A stretch of 64,000 nucleotides of DNA from Tenrec ecaudatus (Eukaryota > Chordata > Mammalia > Afrosoricida > Tenrecidae), in contig NC_134539.1 of assembly GCF_050624435.1 (NCBI RefSeq), positions 142,324,025 to 142,388,024 of the forward strand, written 5' to 3'. The notes beneath the pieces are model-generated. The model was not told where the DNA came from and did not search any database. It was given only the letters and a program-made list of their open reading frames with translations. Of the stretch, positions 10,905 to 21,118 are shown in pieces (the first letter of the stretch is position 1; every line of letters starts with the position of its first letter). The position numbers were made by a program, and so were the translations under genes.

Positions 10905-11862
10905 TTTGGCCTTAGTTCTTAAATGCTTCCTCCCCACCCACTGACTATCATGATCCCAATTCTACGTTATAAATCCAGCTAGACCAGAGGATGTACCCTG
11001 GTACAGATAGGAACTGGAAACAGGGAATCCAGGGTGGATGATCCCTTCAGGACCAGTGCTGAGAGTGGTATACTGGGAGGATGGAGGGAAGGTGGGGTGG
11101 AAAGGGGGAACTGATTATAAGGATCTACATATAACCTCCTCCCTGGGTGACAACAGAAAAGTGGGTGAAGGGAGATGTCAGACAGTATAAGATATGACAA
11201 AATAATAATTTCTAAATTATCAAGGGTTCATGAGGGAGGGGGAGGGGGGCGGGGAAATGAGCAGATACCAAGGGCTCAAGTAGAAAGCAAATGTTTGAGA
11301 ATGGTGAGGGCAACAAATGTACAAATGTGCTTGACCCAATGGATGTATGTATGGTGTGATAGGTAGGTTTGTTGTGCCAACATGGCCAATGTGAGATTAG
11401 TTGAAGGGTGGAGAGATAAATGGCTCTGCGAGCCTCATCTCTCTCTTTCTGCTACTCCCTGAGAGACATTGCAGAAGACAAGCCACATGGAGACAACTAG
11501 ACCTTGGCAGCCAGAGAAGCCACAGAGAGACCCTGCCAGTGCTGAGATGCTTATAACGCTATTGGACCCAAAGACTATCTACCCACTGGCTTGTGATCGT
11601 CCTGCATTCGGCATCATTGCATGTGTTTCATGAGTCTGAAGAGGACTTTATAGATTGGTATCGGAGGCTAATATCAGACTTATGGCCTTGGACTGGACTG
11701 GGTTGGGATGTTTTCTTAATGTATAATTGCTCTTATATATAAATCTCTTCCTTATACACTTATGTGTGTCTATGAATTTGTTTCTCTAGTCTACCGGGTC
11801 TAACACATATGGATTGGTATAAAAGCTGTACAAGCCCCCCAATAACATGATTTTTAAAAAAA
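10905..11862 (+). mobile_element. LINE 3' region, interrupted
   Basis: Same family as 6336-7720 but in sense orientation. It runs through TGATCCCAATTCTACGTTAT, ATCAAGGGTTCATGAGGGAG and CCAAGGGCTCAAGTAGAAAG and ends CCCCCCAATAACATGATTTT plus A-run. The last 60 bp are separated from the rest by the insert at 11362-11806. Confidence 0.75.
11362..11806 (+). mobile_element. Unclassified 0.45-kb insert in a LINE 3' end
   Basis: Starts near TGTTGTGCCAACATGGCC and ends near GTTTCTCTAGTCTACCGGGT then CTAACACA. It has a TATA-like TTATATATAAATCTC near the end. TG...CA ends and the TATA-like box suggest an LTR. However, the flanks (TATGGTGTGATA and TATGGATTGGTATA) look like a longer imperfect duplication, as in target-primed insertion. 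I cannot assign a family. Confidence 0.4.
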
Positions 11863-12381
11863 GATTCTAACTAGAAAGCTGACTTAGCATTTCAGTGTCA
11901 AGAGTAGCTAGGGCTAATGGGAGATCAGAGGTCTGGGGTCCCACTGAGAGGTTTTGTTCGGGGTTTAGACAGAAAAAGAACCGGATGATTTAGAATTGTC
12001 CCCAGGAAGAGCCTCAGTTGTTTGTGCTTCTAACAACATGACAACTGTTGAAACACATTCAGCAAGTGGTGGACATCCCCTGCAACTGATACCTGCATGA
12101 TTTCTTCTGATAACAGAGCTAAAGATACTGATTGGAGAATAGCCAATAAAGGACAAAATAGCAGAGGGGACTCATGAGGCTCCTCTAACCTCAATCAATA
12201 TCGTGCATGCAGATCATTATGGAAAATTGCTTTAAAAAATAAGATAAAACCCAGCTCTGTATGGACCAAGATGGGGAAGCCTGGGTCCCAGATACAATGG
12301 ATCAGGCCATCCTATGATCCCTAGGTACCTTAGGGTTCCATGGAACCTTGTGTTTGAAAACCACTGGTTTAAAGCAGAACT

Positions 12382-12478
12382 TGGAGTCCTGGTGGCATAG
12401 TGGTTATGCACTGGGCTGCTAACCTCAAGGGCAGCAGTTCAAAACCACCAAAGATCTGTGGGAGAAAATCAAGGCTTG
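12382..12478 (+). repeat. AfroSINE, 3' truncated
   Basis: TTGGAGTCCTGGTGGCATAG head and GGGCTGCTAACCTCAAGGGC are intact. The copy breaks off after GGGAGAAAATCAAGGC, where it meets a LINE 3' end. Confidence 0.85.
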
Positions 12479-12519
12479 AGAAAGTTGGACATTGAATAAA
12501 GAAAACTGACACCACTCCC

Positions 12520-12776
12520 CCCTTTCAGGGGAAAGAACAACGGAAACCATGGGGGATGGGTCAGTGTGAGATGTGAAAATAATAATAATTTGTAATCTAT
12601 CAAGGGGTCCCGAGGGTGGGGGTTGGGGGAGGGGGAAAAGAGAGGAACTGATACCAAGGGCTCAATCGAAAGTAACTGTCTAGAAAAGAATGATATGTAC
12701 ACATATACCCCATACAATTGATGTATGGATTGTAATAAGCAATGTAAGAGCCCTCAATAAAATGATAAAAAGAAAA
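12520..12776 (+). mobile_element. LINE 3' end, 5' truncated
   Basis: Sense-strand end of the AATAAAATGAT LINE: CTGATACCAAGGGCTCAATC, ATTGATGTATGGATTGTAAT and CCCTCAATAAAATGATAAAA. Only about 0.25 kb is present. Confidence 0.75.
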
Positions 12777-13150
12777 ATGAAGAACTGATGCATTTGAATT
12801 ATGGTGCTGGTGAAGAATATTGAAAGTACCATATACAAATCTGTCTTGGAAGAAGTCTAGCCAGAATGCTCCTTAGAAGCAAGAATGGCAAGACTTTGTC
12901 TCAAGTGCTTTGGACCTGTTATCAGCGAAGAGCAGTCCCTGGAAAAGGCCATCATGCAGAGTAAAGTGGAAGGGCAGCGGCAAAGAGGAAGTCCTCAGGG
13001 AGATGGGTTGACCCGGAGACTATATTGGTGGGCGGGAGCATGGCACCGATGGCCAGCCGAGCACAGGACCAGCCAGTGTTTTATTCTGCTGTACACAGGG
13101 TAGCTAGGAGTAGTTACTGGCTCATTGGCAGCAAACAGCAGCAGCAACAA
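12777..13150 (+). mobile_element. BovB/RTE 3' end fragment
   Basis: Matches the C-terminal end of the BovB/RTE frame and the tail: GATGCATTTGAATTATGGTG (from FELW), CTTGGAAGAAGTCTAGCCAG, GACTTTGTCTCAAGTGCTTT and a 3' end with GCAGCAGCAACA. The frame is broken by a stop (TAG in AGTCTAGCC) and short losses. Confidence 0.85.
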
Positions 13151-13284
13151 AGTAGAGCTTTGGGGCAAGGATTCAGAGGGAACTCCACGAGAGTCCATCC
13201 AGGGGAGCAGCATTATCCAAGGTGCCAAGTTGCCCAAAGTACATCCCTGCTAATGGACCTGCTAGCTAAAAGGGGGGTGGTCCG

Positions 13285-13372
13285 ACCAGATCCACTAGAC
13301 CTAGAAAACCTTAAGGGATCGTTTTACTCCGTCACATGGATTTGCTGAGTCAAAAGTCAACTGGAGGGTACT
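13285..13372 (+). repeat. SINE/BovB-type tail fragment
   Basis: CTAGAAAACCTTAAGGGATC then TCCGTCACATGG and GAGTCAAAAGTCAACTGGAG follow the shared AfroSINE/BovB tail. No head is present. Confidence 0.4.
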
Positions 13373-13490
13373 CAAGAGCACCAAAGACCTGCAAGACGAT
13401 CCAGATGGGGCGTCTTGAGGAGGAGAGGGGACGCCACTAGTCTGCGTAGTAGAGTTGTAGACGCTGGTTGGATAGACACCCACTGTTGTG

Positions 13491-14636
13491 GTTTTTAAAA
13501 TCATTTTATTGGGGACTTGCACAACTCTTATCACAACCCATCCATCCATCCATTGTGTCAAGCACATCTGTACATATGTTGCCATCATCATGCTCAAAAC
13601 ATTTTCTTTCTGCTTGAGCCCTTGGTATCAGCTCCTCATTTTCCCCCTCCCCCCCACCCTCCCTCTCTCCCTCATGAATCTGTGATAATTTATAAATTAT
13701 TATTTTTTCATGTTTTACACTGACCGATGTCTCCCTTCATGTACTTTTCTGTTGTCCGTCCAGCTGGGAGGGGGTTATAGGTAGATTATTGTGATTGGTC
13801 CCCCGTTTCTTCCCCCACCTTCCCCTTACCCTTCTGGTATGGCTACTCTCAATATTGGTCCTGAGGGGTTTTATCTGTCCTGGATTCCCTGTGGATTTAT
13901 CTGTCGTGGATTCCCTGTGTTTCCAGTTCTTTTCTATACCCAGATACATTCTCTGGTCTAGCCAGATTTGTAAGGTAGAACTGGGGTCATGATAGTGGAG
14001 GGGTGGGGAGAGGAGGAAGCATTAAAGAACTAGAGGAAAGTTGTATGTTTCGTCGGTGCAATACTGGACCCTGACTGGCTCATCTTCTCCCCATGACCCT
14101 TCTATAAGGGAAGTCCAATTGCCTACAGATGGGCTTTGGGTCTCCACTCTGTACTCCTCTCATTCACAATGATATGATTTTTTGTTCTGGGTCTCTGATG
14201 CCTGATACTTGATCCCTTCAATACCTCATGATCACACAGGCTGGTGTGCTTCTTCCATGTGGGCTTTGTTGCTTCTCAGCTAGATGGCCTCTTGACCATC
14301 AAGCCTTTAAGACCCCAGATGCTTTATCTTTTGATAGCCAGGCACCATCAGTTTTCTTCACTACATTTGCTTATGCACCCTCTTTGTCCTCAGCGATTGT
14401 GTCGGGAAGGTGAGCATCATGGAATACCAAGTTAATAGAACAAAGTGCTCCTCCATTGAGGGAGTACTTAAGTAGAGGCCCAATGTCCATCTGCTATCTT
14501 AATACTAAACCTATAAATATATGTACATAGATCTACTTCCCTATTGTCATACATAAATATATTTACATATGTACATACCTGTATTTAGACCTCTATGAAT
14601 GCCCTTTGTCTCCTAGTTGTCTCTGTTTCCTTTAAA
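13491..14636 (-). mobile_element. LINE 3' region, one internal unit
   Basis: Antisense; begins TTTTTAAAATCATTTTATTG. Only one copy of the block with TTGTTGCTTCTCAGCTAGAT (about 14235-14430). A 24-bp local duplication (TTATCTGTCCTGGATTCCC) sits at 13871-13919. Confidence 0.75.
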
Positions 14637-14644
14637 AAAATTTT

Positions 14645-16395
14645 TTTTGTAAAAGACACTTTGTCTTTAACTTTATGGCATATATACTTTAATAGAAGAA
14701 AACTTGTCTGATAGTTCTTTTATAAACTCAAATAACATTTTGATACATATCCAGAGTCAAAAGCCATAATCAAAAGGTAACTTGGCTTACAGTCACAGAA
14801 TTTCTCTGCAAAGTCTCCTTAGGGTGAGTGAAAAGAGACCATTAAGGATTCTCATCTTTTACGTTCATAAGATTGATCCACAGGATAGTATCTTTTAAAG
14901 AATTGCAAAAGATTTGTAAATGTTTCCATATTCCTTATGTGTTCATGATTTTTAAAAGTATGTCTCCTCACATATTTAGCAGAGGCGTTTAGTGAATGTT
15001 TCCCCACGTGCAGGGCGGCCTGGTGTCATATGGGTTCTGCATTGAGCTGCCGACTACAAGATCAGCAAGTCTAACTCACTAGCTACTCCCGGTAGAAAGA
15101 TGAAGCTTTCTACTCCTGTAAAGACTTACAGCCCCGGAAACCCAAAGAGGCAGTCCTACTCTGCCCAAGGGGGGTGGTAGGAAGAAGTAGGAATTGGCTC
15201 ATTTGCAGCAAGTGAGTGAATTGCCATATGCACCCGCCCATCTTGGAAAGTATAGAGGGAAAAATGGGATCTTTCCCCACTCACTCTTCAGCTACATGAT
15301 TTCTCTCCCGTGTTTTCTTTCAGATATTTTTAAAGATGACTAAAAGCCTTCTGACATTTTTATGCACACCTTGTTTCTTTCTAGTATAAGTTCTTCCATG
15401 TTAAAAGGTTGAGAACTAAGGGGTTCCTCGTCCTTACATGTCAGGACTTCATACAGTGTGTGGACGTTTTCAAGAGTAAGGCCCCTCTCCTCTGTGAACG
15501 CTAGCATCCTGACTGAGCTATGAGGAACACGTGACAGCATCCCCTACATTCATACAGCGCACCCCCCCTCCCGTTCAAATAGGGGTAGAGAGATGAGGAC
15601 GAAGGCGCCCAATATTCCTTATATTCCTGTGGGGGATGAGACCCAACGAAAGGTTTTCCCACATTCCTTATTATCACAGTGCCTATCTCCATTGTGAGTT
15701 CTGACGTGTTTACAGAGGGTTGAGGACCAACGAAGCGCCATCCCACATTCTTGCTATTCATATGGCTTCTTTCCACTGACGGTCCTTAATGGTTTAGTGC
15801 GGGGTAAGGAATAACTACAAGGTTTTTCATAATCCTTACCTTTACAAAGCTCCTCTCCCATCCACAGTTTTAGGTGAGAGGGACAAGAGCAGTCTTCTCC
15901 ACATTCATCATGACGATGATAAGGTTTGTGCCCAGTATGAGCTCCAATGTGATGCTCAAAGGATGGATAAGCCACGGAAGTTCTTTGACTCTCCAGGCAC
16001 TCAGAAGGATTTAGTTTAACAGGGGTTCTTCTAAGGTTAGAAAGATTTTCAGTCCAGCCGAGGGTTTCCTCCCACTGATTTTCTTCTCTTGTTCTTTACC
16101 TTCTTCACATTCCTGGGGAGTCTCGACTGCATGTCTGCTCACCTGGTTTTCCGAGTTGCTGTACTGACATTCAATTTCATGGACTTCGGAATTTCTCCAA
16201 ACATGGAGAACCAGGAGTCACTCTTCATGAGAAACTCTGGTCCATTATTCACCTGCTGATAAACCGCGTCTAGGTTCTTGAAGGGGCCCATCAGCACATC
16301 TCTGTCGAGTTTCCTCTGAGAAAAGTTCAGCCAAGCCTATTCCTCCTGAGTAAACTCCACAGCCACACCCTCACAGACCACCAAGTTCATGTCTG
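14645..16395 (-). pseudogene. KRAB C2H2 zinc-finger pseudogene
   Basis: Minus strand, ATG at 16390. A KRAB A-box reads VAVEFTQEE, then a TAG stop (16339-16337) in place of the usual Trp, then AWLNFSQRKLDRDVLMGPFK. KRAB proteins recruit KAP1/TRIM28 to silence chromatin. Downstream on the same strand are decayed C2H2 fingers: AHTGHKPYHRHDECGE (about 15940-15890) keeps the TGEKPY-type linker, and RTHNGDRHCDNKECGKTF (about 15700-15640) keeps Cys/His spacing. Several frameshifts and stops break the frame. No introns separate KRAB from fingers, so it is probably a processed copy, with the 3' untranslated part down to about 14645. An AfroSINE interrupts it. The parent gene cannot be named. Confidence 0.75.
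15013..15175 (+). repeat. AfroSINE inside the KRAB-ZNF pseudogene
   Basis: GGCGGCCTGGTGTCATATGG head, GAAGCTTTCTACTCCTGTAA body, CCCCGGAAACCCAAAGAGGC tail start. It is opposite in orientation to the pseudogene and must be younger than it. Confidence 0.85.
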
Positions 16396-16399
16396 CTCT

Positions 16400-16688
16400 G
16401 GCTTCGGGAAGTGGATCCCTTTGCTCTCAGGGCAGAAGCTACTCAGAAAAAGAGTGGGCAATGGGAGCAGAGCCAGGAGGCGGGTTTTGAAGCAAATGAA
16501 AACGTCTGGCACTCACAGGTGAACTCACATGGATTGCAACATGGCTGTCCTTGGTCCGTAGACCTTAACTGGACTGATTCTCCCTGTGTTGTACCAGGGA
16601 CTACACCAGCCTGGATGTAAACAGAGCTACCACACTGCAGGGCGGGCAACTGTCCAAGCACCGCCGTCGCTTTGAGTGAACACTTCCG
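16400..16688. other. Unassigned sequence
   Basis: Between the KRAB pseudogene start and the next LINE fragment. It could be the pseudogene's 5' untranslated part or old flank. No motif decides. Confidence 0.3.
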
Positions 16689-16689
16689 C

Positions 16690-17590
16690 TTCCCTCCTCT
16701 ATTTCCTTTGACTTTCCTGTTGTCCCACCGTTATGTCCGGCCTCATTCGGATTTCAGTAATTCCTCTCGGTTACATTGCCCTTGATCATGCCCTTCCAGG
16801 TCTCCTACACCCTCTTTTCCATTGGTTTTAGCTCACTTGTAGTTCCCTTGTCCCTGGGTTTGTTAATACCCGCTGCCTCTGCCACCCCCCACCCCTTCCT
16901 ACTCTCCCATGTCCCCCCAACATGTTTTTTTCTCCTCCGGATTGTTTCTCCTGCCTACCTTATCTAGATAGACCTGCAGAGACAATAATATGCACAAAAA
17001 CAAGAGACAGCAAAACAAAGCAACAAAAGAAAACAAAAACCAGTGACAAAGCAAAGCCTATAAATAGTTTGAGGTCTGTTTGTTGACCTTTAGGAGTGTT
17101 TTCCGGTGAGTCTAATGGGGTGTGATGCCCTGACCCCACAGCCTATTTTTGGTATTCCCTGGGAACTTCACTGCTCTGCTCCCCTTGCTGTTCTCTTGCA
17201 TGCCCTTAGTGTTTTATCTTGTGTGGTGGGGTCAGATCAGGCACAGCTCCCGCACCGTGTCTCCAGTCTTGTCCCCCATAGAGCTATGGGTCAGTGAGGG
17301 ATGTTGTGTGTTGTGGTAGGGCTGGCCTTATGGTCCTCTCTGTGCATTGGCTGCTCTGAGCAGGAATATCGCCCTCAGGGCTTGGTGGGCCAGGTTGTGC
17401 TCCACTCTCTCTCCCTCTCCCTTTGTTTGCTCCTGTGTGCTCTGATCAGACATGTCCCTCTCCCTGAGCTGTAGCTTCAGTGCCGTCCTCTGACATGAAT
17501 TCTTCTGCTGGGAGGGAAAGTTGTCCACGTAGTTGGGATTGGGGCCAGCCTCTCAGACCTCTCTATTGGTTCCCTGCTTCATGCTGGTAT
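16690..17590 (-). mobile_element. LINE fragment from upstream of the 3' region
   Basis: Antisense match to the 5' half of the plus-strand copy at 30450-31010. Shared landmarks are CATGCCCTTCCAGGTCTCCT, TTCCCTTGTCCCTGGGTTTG and ACCTTATCTAGATAGACCTG. It extends about 0.5 kb further toward the element's 5' side than that copy, with no reverse-transcriptase frame. Confidence 0.65.
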
Positions 17591-17602
17591 GAAACCCACT
17601 GT

Positions 17603-17690
17603 AATGGATTGAATTGTACCCCCAAATATATGTTGTACATCCTAGATGCTATGCCTGTAGTTATAATCCCCTTAGAGAATGGATTTCTCC
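17603..17690 (+). repeat. MaLR-like LTR start fragment
   Basis: AATGGATTGAATTGTACCCC followed by AAATATATGTTG resembles the start of MLT/MaLR-type LTRs. Only about 90 bp. Confidence 0.4.
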
Positions 17691-17994
17691 AGCCACCTGA
17701 GTATAACTCTCCTGAAGCTGCCCTCTCAGCCCTCCTCCAGAGCTCTACTCTCCTTTACACAGAGGTTTTATTCCCTGCCAGGATTCAGACTAGCTTTGCC
17801 CCACCTACTTCCTCGCCACACCCTTCCACCATTGCCGCCCTTACCACTTGGCAGCTGTCCTTGGATGAATGTCCTTAGTCCTTGGTAGGAGCCTCTGTTG
17901 TAGAAAACAGTCACTTGGAGAGGCTATGTCTTTATTCCAGCGATGAGGCCATTGCCCAGTCATTTGTTTGTAAAGCTTCTCCTGGAGAAAAGAG

Positions 17995-18182
17995 TCAGTC
18001 CCTTGGGTGTAGCGGTGAACATGTTTGGCTGCTAACAGAAGGGTTAGTGATTTGAACCCATCAGTCCCTCTGCAGGGAAAAGCCAGTCCTTCATGTTCTG
18101 TCAAGAGTTCCAGCCTTGGAGACCCGGCGGGGCGGTTCTGCCATAAACTCAATGGCAGTAGGTTTACTATTTGGGGTTTCTT
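17995..18182 (+). repeat. AfroSINE
   Basis: GGGTGTAGCGGTGAACATG head, TTTGGCTGCTAACAGAAGG, TTCTGCCATAAACTCAATGG and GCAGTAGGTTTACTATTTGG tail. Its tail carries the left target duplication of the TOMM5 pseudogene. Confidence 0.8.
18173..18182 (+). repeat. Target-site duplication, left copy
   Basis: GGGGTTTCTT, identical to 18869-18878. The two copies bracket the TOMM5 pseudogene. Confidence 0.75.
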
Positions 18183-18868
18183 CTTCTTTTTTTCCACCCT
18201 GATACATTTCTTTAAAATCAATAAATACAGACTAATGACTCTGCTCAAATAGCATGGTGGTTCTGTGCTGACTTCCACCAAATGTAACGTAACTGTCACG
18301 GACTCTGCACAACTACACTCTGGACAAAAAGAAAAAGGTCCACAGAGACGGCAGTCAGGACAGACCGACTGCAGACCCTCATGATGAATACTCGCTGGAA
18401 AATGAAGTTTGACGAGAGGTAAATTATAATTACAGTCACGGAGGCCGAGTACCAGAGGCAAAAGGGTGCGATAGCACAAGAAATCTTTTCACATTTCCCA
18501 ACTAATTTTCTATAGTCAGTCAGTCACCAGAAAAGCAACAAAACAAACAAAGCTTGCTCTTGTCCAGCAGAGTTTTTAAGTCCATTCAATCAGAGTCTGG
18601 TATGGCTTTCTGGGTCTGTCCATTTGCAGCTGGGAAGACTGGAACCAGGTTCTTCACATAGTGCGTTCTCAGGCAATGCCACCTCTTCGTGTACTCTCCA
18701 ATTTCTTTAAGAAAAATGGAGTGACTCGCAGCAGGGTCGCGTAAACGAGGAGACCACGTCCTCGCACATCTTCCGTTTCGTTTCCTCAGGGTCCAGCTTC
18801 GGTGCGAGGCCCTCGATCCGAAACATGAAACATCGTGGCTGGGCTTCAGTGACTCCTCGCTGGGGATC
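18183..18868 (-). pseudogene. TOMM5: TOMM5 processed pseudogene
   Basis: Minus strand, ATG at 18826. The translation opens MFRIEGLAPKLDPEETKRKM and then CEDVVSS. This closely follows TOMM5, a roughly 51-residue single-pass subunit of the mitochondrial outer-membrane import (TOM) complex. An internal loss of about 16 bp removes the codons after VVSS and shifts the frame. The remainder, in the other frame, reads VYATLLRVTPFFLKKLES, the membrane segment and C-terminus. A long 3' untranslated part follows and ends in an A-rich tail (18200-18183). There is a short 42-nt 5' leader and no intron. The copy is bracketed by a 10-bp direct repeat (18173-18182 and 18869-18878). Together these show LINE-mediated retroposition. 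It cannot make the protein. The functional gene lies elsewhere. Confidence 0.88.
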
Positions 18869-18878
18869 GGGGTTTCTT
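18869..18878 (+). repeat. Target-site duplication, right copy
   Basis: GGGGTTTCTT, the partner of 18173-18182. Confidence 0.75.
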
Positions 18879-18879
18879 A

Positions 18880-20760
18880 GAGAGCCGGTATCACATTGTT
18901 TTGGATCCCTTCAGAGGCGCTGTTTCACACACCAACTTTTTTTCCCCCGAGTAGCCAGACTTTGTTCAGGGGCAGGTATGGCGAGAAAGGCTGCCATGAA
19001 ACACAGAACCACCATTTGTGTCCCTAAAGCTCTGCGCTGGCTCTTCCTGTGCACCGTGTGGTCCGTCTCCAAAGCACCATGGGCCCTCCACAAGCCAGCG
19101 GCCACGAGAACAGCAACGCGCTAGGCCAAGGGCTGGGAGACATTACAGATGCTGAGCAGAGATTCTCTGCGTGAACAAGGAGGGTTTCCAAGGCTGTTGG
19201 GAGCAGAAGCAGCATCAAGGGGATAGGCAAATGTCCTCTCAAGGTGACAAACATGAGAGGACCAGGCTGGCTTAGCATAGACGTCCAGAGTCGCTGACTC
19301 CCTGCGCTGAATTCCTTATGCTCACATGGAAATGTACTGCAGGCATGTCACAAGCCCAGAGAGTCAGCAACAATCCAATCAGGAATGTGAACCGTGTGAT
19401 CTCTACGTGGAAGCCATGTGTGCAGATGTCGTTGCCCTGGGAACCGTTCCAAAGGCTGATGGTCAGCACCACGTGTCTATGCCTCCCCATTAGAAATCAT
19501 TAGTGCCAAGAATGATAGTAATTAATAATAATAAGTTTTAAGTACAGCTCTGTGCTATAGATATATTTGTTTTTCTCTTCATCTGGTGGAATCACATCTG
19601 GACATTAGAGATATTTCATCTAGAAATAGCATTTATCCAATTTACTGTCACTTGGGGATTGAAGATTGTTAGCTTATCTTTGTTTTCTGTTCTTTAGGCA
19701 GGCTATTTATAGTTCCCGGTAGTTTTTTTTTAAGGCTCCTTGCCATTTAGTGTATAACAAAAATATCCGGTTGTGACTCGTGAGTGTGTGTATTCAAGTG
19801 CAGTGAAAAGTTACTTGCCACGCCCCCTTTCTTAATTTATGCTGACGTCACCACCAGTCTTCCCAGTTCTGCTCGTAAGCCCTAAATTCGGCATCGGTAT
19901 GAATTCAGACTCTCTTAAACCATTCCTGTAGGGCCACAGTGAATCGGCGGGTCTTTGTTCAGCTTCTTTTGGACCAGTGTCTCTTGACTCTCATGGATTC
20001 TGTGCCCTCTTTGAGTTGCCACTGGGAATTTAGAAAGAAGAACGATGAAAACGGAGCCAAGAACGGAGATGAAGGGGAAAAGGGGAGACGGTTAAAGAAC
20101 AGGGCTCATGGGAGGCGTCGGGGCAGTTTACATGGACTTTGAGGCAGAAATTGGCATTAAGTCTAACCTTCAGAAAACCAGCATGGTGCATCTCCTCCCT
20201 AGAGCACTAGGTAGGAGACACTGATTGAAGCAAGTCAGAGCACGTTCTACAAGGGAGTGGTTGTAGGGCGGAAACCCTTTGGCCGTCAATTCCAATCTCA
20301 CATTTGTCAGGGGTCTTGGTAGGTCGGGAAGTGTTTGTCTTTGAGGCGGACGGGACCTTAACCTTCCTTGTTCCGTGACACTCGGTCTGTCTCCCTGAAG
20401 GGCACACTGTGGCTTTGAGCGGTGGCTTTTGCCCTGTTGTTCTGAGCGGACATGGGGGGGGGGGCGGTGCAGGTGCTTACCTTTGGGATCCTTGTTGACA
20501 TTTGTGTGATGGAGTTGCATTCTCCTTCCCTTTTCACAGCACCTTCCAGCCCCAGCGCGCGAGTCTGAGCTGCCCTGGCTTGTAACGTCCAGCCCGTGTG
20601 TGTCCAAGTGGCCCCCAGACCCTTCATGAATAGGGCCTATGCTCAGAGTTCCTTTTTCTGCAGTGAGGAGAGACCTGCCTGGCGCCACTCAGTTCCTGGT
20701 CTCTCATCTGTCACTGCCCACAAAACCCTGTGCTGTGGACTCAGTCCTGACTTCCATAAG
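18880..20760. other. Unique sequence, no gene recognised
   Basis: No coding signature. A 172-codon minus frame (20170-20688) is proline- and arginine-rich and shows no domain. A CRE-like palindrome lies at 19843-19850. Confidence 0.4.
19843..19850. promoter_or_regulatory. CRE palindrome TGACGTCA
   Basis: Perfect TGACGTCA (CREB/ATF consensus), with a CACCC/KLF-like CCACGCCCCC at 19819-19828 just upstream. No promoter or transcript is evident, so function is unproven. Confidence 0.3.
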
Positions 20761-20761
20761 A

Positions 20762-20952
20762 ACTCACTGGCATCAAGTGGATTTTGACCTCTAACAACCC
20801 TGTAGGACCGATTAGAAGTGTCCCTGTGGGTTTCTAGGGCTGGGAATCTTTAAAGGAGCAGGAAACCCCATCTTTCTCTCGCCTGGTAGATTTGAACTGC
20901 CGACCTAATGGTTAACAGCCAAATGTGTCACCCATTGGTCCAGCCGGGTTCC
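20762..20952 (-). repeat. AfroSINE
   Basis: Antisense: CACTGGCATCAAGTGGATTT tail end, CTGTGGGTTTCTAGGGCTGG, CCATCTTTCTCTCGCC, and TGCCGACCTAATGGTTAACA as the head with the complement of the B box. Confidence 0.85.
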
Positions 20953-21083
20953 TGCCAGGCAGGTGCAGAGAAGAGCAGAGTGCCATTAAGGCTGCAGTCT
21001 GGGCTGCTGGAATTGAGCAGCATGGGCTGAGGTGTGTGGTGATGAAATCCAGGGCCTTGGCATCTTCGGTTGTTGGCTACCAT

Positions 21084-21085
<2 letters not shown>

Positions 21086-21116
<31 letters not shown>
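21086..21116. repeat. (AC)n microsatellite
   Basis: Uninterrupted AC dinucleotides, about 15.5 units, abutting the 3' end of the tRNA-Gly-headed SINE. Confidence 0.98.

Positions 21117-21118
<2 letters not shown>

Larger units (their letters stand above)
10016..12366 (+). mobile_element. Ancient hAT element split by two insertions
   Basis: The left terminus CAGTGGTTCTCAAACATTTG (10016) and right terminus GTGTTTGAAAACCACTG (ends 12366) are inverted hAT ends. Between them, pieces at 10016-10150, about 10665-10900 and 12300-12366 follow the order of a known mammalian Charlie-type element (GGTCTGGGAACCCT, then AATAACATTGATAAACTC, then the right end). The gaps are filled by an L1M fragment and a LINE. 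Flanking octamers (gctgaggg, gtttaaag) do not match. Confidence 0.55.

Noticed and set aside
10016-12366. 8-bp target-site duplication for the split hAT element
   Set aside because: Flanking octamers gctgaggg and gtttaaag do not match, so none is claimed.
17841-18479. 212-codon open frame, minus strand
   Set aside because: It covers the 3' untranslated part of the TOMM5 pseudogene and an AfroSINE.
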